From NCBI RefSeq assembly GCF_005503145.1, contig NZ_SCNV01000027.1, forward strand, positions 1 to 64,000: 64,000 nucleotides of DNA. Reading direction: 5' to 3'. A program made the translations under genes and the position numbers. This document shows positions 61,054 through 64,000 of the stretch, in pieces; the stretch's first letter is position 1; each line of letters starts with the position of its first letter. Origin of the DNA: Burkholderia sp. 4M9327F10. GTDB taxonomy: Bacteria; Pseudomonadota; Gammaproteobacteria; Burkholderiales; Burkholderiaceae. The notes under the pieces were generated by a model. It made no database searches. It had not been told where the DNA came from and worked only from the letters and a program-made list of their open reading frames with translations.

Positions 61054-61206
61054 GACACAGAAAAAATTCGATTTCCCGCTCCTTTTTTTTCTCCATAAGC
61101 TGGCTTCACTGCGGGATGGCTAGCGTATTCGCGGCACCGCACGACGATAACCGGGTGTTTTCCCTGATTAGGTTGCTGCGCTACGGGCGCTGTTGAGGAG
61201 AAATAG

Positions 61207-62247
61207 ATGGCTACACGTTTGAGGTGGGCGCTGGGCGCAGCCGGTGCTCTGGTCGCCGCTTGTGCGTTGCCCGCGCTGGCGACGCCGACGCTGTATCTCG
61301 GCTCGTACGGCGGTTCCACGCAGGATCTGTTTCAGAAAAAGATCATCCCGGCATTCGAAGCCAGTCACGACGTCAAGATCGTCTACGTACCCGGCAACTC
61401 GACCGATACGCTCGCCAAGCTGCAGGCGCAGAAGTCCAAGGAAGAACTCGACGTCGTGCTGCTGGACGACGGCCCGATGTATCAGGCCACGCAATTCGGC
61501 TTCTGCGACAAGCTGCAGGATGCACCGGTCTACAAGGACCTCTACGACATCGCCAAGGTGAACGCCAATGCGACCTCGGTGGGCGTAGTGGCGACCGGCC
61601 TCGTCTACAACACGGAGGCGTTCAGGAAGGCTGGCCTGCCGAAGCCCGACTCGTGGGAAGTGCTGACCGACAAACGCCTGCGCCAGAAAATCGCAATTCC
61701 GCCGATCAACAACACCTATGGCCTGCAAACGCTGCTGACCTACGCGCGCTTGCGCAAAGGCAGCGATCACGACATCGATCCGGGTATGACGGCGCTCGTG
61801 AAGGAAGTCGGCCCTAACGTGCTGGCATGGGAACCGTCACCGGGCAAGATGACGGAGATGTTCCAGGACGGCGACATTACCCTCGCCGTATGGGGTAGCG
61901 GCCGCGTCGCGGCGCTCAAGGCCACGGGCTTTCCGGTGGAATTCGTCTATCCGAAAGAAGGGGCTCCCGCGATGTTTATCGCGGCATGTCCAGTCATCCA
62001 TAGCGACGTTGCCGCGCTCTCGCAGCAGTTCGTTCAGTTCCTGCTGACGCCTCAGGTGCAGGCATGGCTCGCCGAAGGGCAGGGTTGGGGTCCGGTCAAC
62101 AAGAACACCAAGCTCACGCCGCAGGTTGCCGCGACCGTGCCGTACACGCCGGAGCAGGTCGACAAGCTGGTGAAAACAGACTGGACTTACGTCAACGAGA
62201 AGCGCTCTGACTGGACCAACCGCTGGAATCGCACCGTTGAACGGTAA
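61207..62247 (+). CDS. ABC transporter substrate-binding protein (PotD/AfuA-like)
   Basis: This 346-residue protein has a signal peptide ending ALA (about residue 25). The mature start TPTLYLGSYGGSTQDLFQKKIIPAFEASHDVKIVYVPGNS is typical of family 1/8 iron or polyamine-type binding proteins; VVATGLVYNTEAF and WGSGRVAALKATGFPVEFVYPKEGAP follow. GAGGAG lies six bases before the ATG. With the next two genes it makes a PotA/B/D-style uptake operon. The ligand is unknown. Confidence 0.88.
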   Translation: MATRLRWALGAAGALVAACALPALATPTLYLGSYGGSTQDLFQKKIIPAFEASHDVKIVYVPGNSTDTLAKLQAQKSKEELDVVLLDDGPMYQATQFGFCDKLQDAPVYKDLYDIAKVNANATSVGVVATGLVYNTEAFRKAGLPKPDSWEVLTDKRLRQKIAIPPINNTYGLQTLLTYARLRKGSDHDIDPGMTALVKEVGPNVLAWEPSPGKMTEMFQDGDITLAVWGSGRVAALKATGFPVEFVYPKEGAPAMFIAACPVIHSDVAALSQQFVQFLLTPQVQAWLAEGQGWGPVNKNTKLTPQVAATVPYTPEQVDKLVKTDWTYVNEKRSDWTNRWNRTVER

Positions 62248-62258
62248 GGCATGACACC

Positions 62259-63329
62259 ATGAGCTTTCTCACTCTGGACGGCCTCGGCAAGGCCTATGGC
62301 GACTTCAATGCGGTGGACAGTATCAATCTGTCGATCGAACGCGGTGAGTTCGTCTCGCTGCTCGGGCCGTCGGGTTGCGGCAAGACGACGACGCTGCAGA
62401 TGGTCGCGGGTTTTGTCGACCCTACTCGTGGCCGCATTTTGCTGAACGGCGCCGATATCACGCGTGAGCGCCCGGAAAAGCGCGGCATGGGGATCGTGTT
62501 CCAGAGCTACGCGCTGTTTCCGCATATGACGGTCGGCAACAACGTCGGCTTCGGTCTGGACATGCGCAACGTGACGCGCGGTGAACGTGCCACGCGCATT
62601 GCCGAAGTGCTGGAGATGGTACGGCTCACCGGCCTCGACAAGCGCTATCCGCGCGAGCTGTCGGGCGGGCAGCGCCAGCGCGTCGCGATTGCCCGCGCGC
62701 TGGCGATCCGGCCGCAGGTGCTGTTGCTCGACGAGCCGATGTCGAACCTCGATGCAAAGCTGCGCGAAGACATGCATGTGGAACTGCGGGCGATCCAGAA
62801 GAAGCTTGGCATTACGACGATCCTCGTCACGCACGATCAGGTCGAAGCGATGACGATGAGCGACCGCATCGCGGTGATGCATGGTGGCCGTATCGTGCAG
62901 ACCGGCTCGCCGTTCGATGCGTATGAGAAGCCGGAATCGGTGTTCGCTTCAGGTTTTCTCGGCAAGACGAATGCATTGCGCGGCACGGTCGAGCAGTTGA
63001 ACGAGCGTTGTGCGGTGGTGCGCGTAGGTGCCAGCGTGATGAAGGTGCCGCATGGCGGCCGCCGTTTCGAAGGCGACGTGCAGCTTTATGTGCGGCCTGA
63101 ACGCGTGGCGCTCACCGATTCATCCACCGGCGAGGCAACGCTGCAAGGGCGCGTGACGACCTGTCTGTTTCTCGGCAACCACTGGATGCTGCAGATCGAG
63201 ACGCCGCTCGGCACGGTGCGCGCGAGCCTGCCGAATCTCGGCACCGTACCGCCGCGCGAAGGCGAAACAGTCGGTGTGCATTGGTCCGACGACGCCGTGC
63301 GTATCCTGGCGGAGGCCGCGCATGGCTGA
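62259..63329 (+). CDS. ABC transporter ATP-binding protein (PotA-like)
   Basis: This 356-residue protein has Walker A GPSGCGKTT at 36-44, the ABC signature LSGGQ at 134-138, Walker B VLLLDEP at 154-160 and the switch His192 in VTHDQ. A TOBE-type C-terminal domain starts at about 235. It couples ATP hydrolysis to uptake by the PotD-like system. The stop codon overlaps the permease start by eight bases. It might also serve the ATPase-less system at 57030-58724 (inference). Confidence 0.93.
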   Translation: MSFLTLDGLGKAYGDFNAVDSINLSIERGEFVSLLGPSGCGKTTTLQMVAGFVDPTRGRILLNGADITRERPEKRGMGIVFQSYALFPHMTVGNNVGFGLDMRNVTRGERATRIAEVLEMVRLTGLDKRYPRELSGGQRQRVAIARALAIRPQVLLLDEPMSNLDAKLREDMHVELRAIQKKLGITTILVTHDQVEAMTMSDRIAVMHGGRIVQTGSPFDAYEKPESVFASGFLGKTNALRGTVEQLNERCAVVRVGASVMKVPHGGRRFEGDVQLYVRPERVALTDSSTGEATLQGRVTTCLFLGNHWMLQIETPLGTVRASLPNLGTVPPREGETVGVHWSDDAVRILAEAAHG

Positions 63330-64000
63330 TTCCTCGCATTCCCCACATTCCCCGCTCCCCGCGCCGGTTCAGGCCGCGCCGCGCCCGCACGCCGAGCGGG
63401 GCAACGCTGCACCGTGGCTGCTCGCCGGTCCCGCATTGCTGCTGTTCTGCGGACTGCTGCTCGTGCCTTTGCTGCTGACGGCCGTGCTGTCCTTCCACGC
63501 ATTCGACGGTACTCAGGGCGTCTTGCCGACTTTCACACTGTCGAACTACGCGGAAGTACTGAGTGACAGTTACTACCACGAGATTTTTCTGCGCACGGGC
63601 GGCATGGCACTCGCGGTGACGCTGCTGTGCGTGGTGCTCGGCGTGCCGGAGACGCTTATTCTCGCTCGGATGAGAAGCCCCTGGCGTTCGATTTTCCTGA
63701 TTGTGATCCTGGGGCCGTTGCTAATCTCTGTGGTGGTACGCACGCTCGGCTGGGCGATCCTGCTCGGCAATAACGGCCTGCTCAACCAGGCGCTGCAGGC
63801 GCTCGGCATTACCAGCGAACCGGTCAAGCTGGTGTTCACGATGACCGGCGTGATCATCGGTCTCACCCACGTGCTGGTGCCGTTCATGGTGATCGCTGTG
63901 TGGGCCGCGCTGCAAAAGCTCGACCTGCAGGTCGAGAACGCCGCGCGGTCGTTGGGTGCGCAACCGTTCGCGGTGTTTCGCCGGGTCGTGTTGCCGCAGT
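63322..64000 (+). CDS. ABC transporter permease (PotB-like), 3' end outside the window
   Basis: The frame from ATG 63322 stays open to the window end (about 226 residues seen). A Pro/His-rich N-terminus (ADSSHSPHSPLPAP) is followed by a first helix (PWLLAGPALLLFCGLLLVPLLLTAVL), then further helices. The EAA-type loop begins LDLQVENAARSLGAQPFAVFRRVVLPQ at the edge. It overlaps the ATPase gene and should be followed by a PotC-like permease. Confidence 0.88.
   Translation, partial: MADSSHSPHSPLPAPVQAAPRPHAERGNAAPWLLAGPALLLFCGLLLVPLLLTAVLSFHAFDGTQGVLPTFTLSNYAEVLSDSYYHEIFLRTGGMALAVTLLCVVLGVPETLILARMRSPWRSIFLIVILGPLLISVVVRTLGWAILLGNNGLLNQALQALGITSEPVKLVFTMTGVIIGLTHVLVPFMVIAVWAALQKLDLQVENAARSLGAQPFAVFRRVVLPQ

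Noticed and set aside
1..64000. tRNA or rRNA genes
   Set aside because: Sequences such as GGTTCGAA at about 3632 and 15882 lie inside coding regions and have no cloverleaf partner arms; nothing else resembled an RNA gene.

Overview
The window is a GC-rich, densely coded stretch of proteobacterial chromosome, most consistent with Burkholderia sensu lato and probably Paraburkholderia. The assignment is inferred from gene content: a DUF4148 protein, a monomeric isocitrate dehydrogenase, a complete Tad/Flp pilus locus of the beta-proteobacterial layout, and many LysR regulators and ABC uptake genes. No tRNA, rRNA, CRISPR, prophage or intact insertion sequence was found. The only transposon-like remnant is a short DNA-binding-domain ORF near 25.7 kb.

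Layout. 0-9.9 kb: a BON-domain protein, two membrane exporters (TauE/SafE and LysE types), a zinc-ribbon membrane protein with a nine-residue repeat, a three-gene lipoprotein/lytic transglycosylase operon, a cupin-GNAT pair and oligopeptidase A. 10-25 kb: monomeric isocitrate dehydrogenase with a strong hairpin behind it, a LysR regulator divergent from an EamA exporter, an orphan LanC-like protein, a GST, a tandem pair of S9 peptidases and a DUF3311/sodium:solute symporter pair. 25-28.6 kb: a transposase-like single-domain protein, a family 9 glycosyltransferase and a sulfotransferase-like protein.

28.6-39.9 kb: a full Tad (Flp) pilus operon on the minus strand (two pilins, prepilin peptidase, CpaB, secretin, small lipoprotein, CpaE, CpaF, TadB, TadC, TadE, TadF, TadG). 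It is followed by two GT87-type membrane glycosyltransferases and a GT2 glycosyltransferase on the plus strand, so glycan-modifying genes lie on both sides of the pilus locus. 44.6-54.6 kb: a GDSL hydrolase, a beta-propeller/HTH pair and a redox neighbourhood: DUF899, DUF2182, Ohr, DUF4148, a TlpA-like thioredoxin, an OmpR-type two-component system and a Tat-exported alpha/beta hydrolase. Two nearly superimposable 76-bp elements with TGTATC direct repeats sit upstream of the DUF4148 and thioredoxin genes and next to the two-component operon; they are the best candidate for an undescribed regulon.

54.6-64 kb: an amine or amino-acid uptake and oxidation region. Two FAD-dependent oxidoreductases, a family 3 binding protein with one permease, and a PotD/PotA/PotB-like ABC system (cut by the window end) are controlled by two divergent LysR regulators. 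Each regulator has a clear T-N11-A palindrome in its divergent promoter region.

A recurring feature is the presence of short degenerate tandem arrays (units of 11, 12, 15 or 27 bp) in intergenic DNA and in low-constraint protein linkers. The clearest are nine 11-bp units at 15-113 and about six 11-bp units at 10322-10386.
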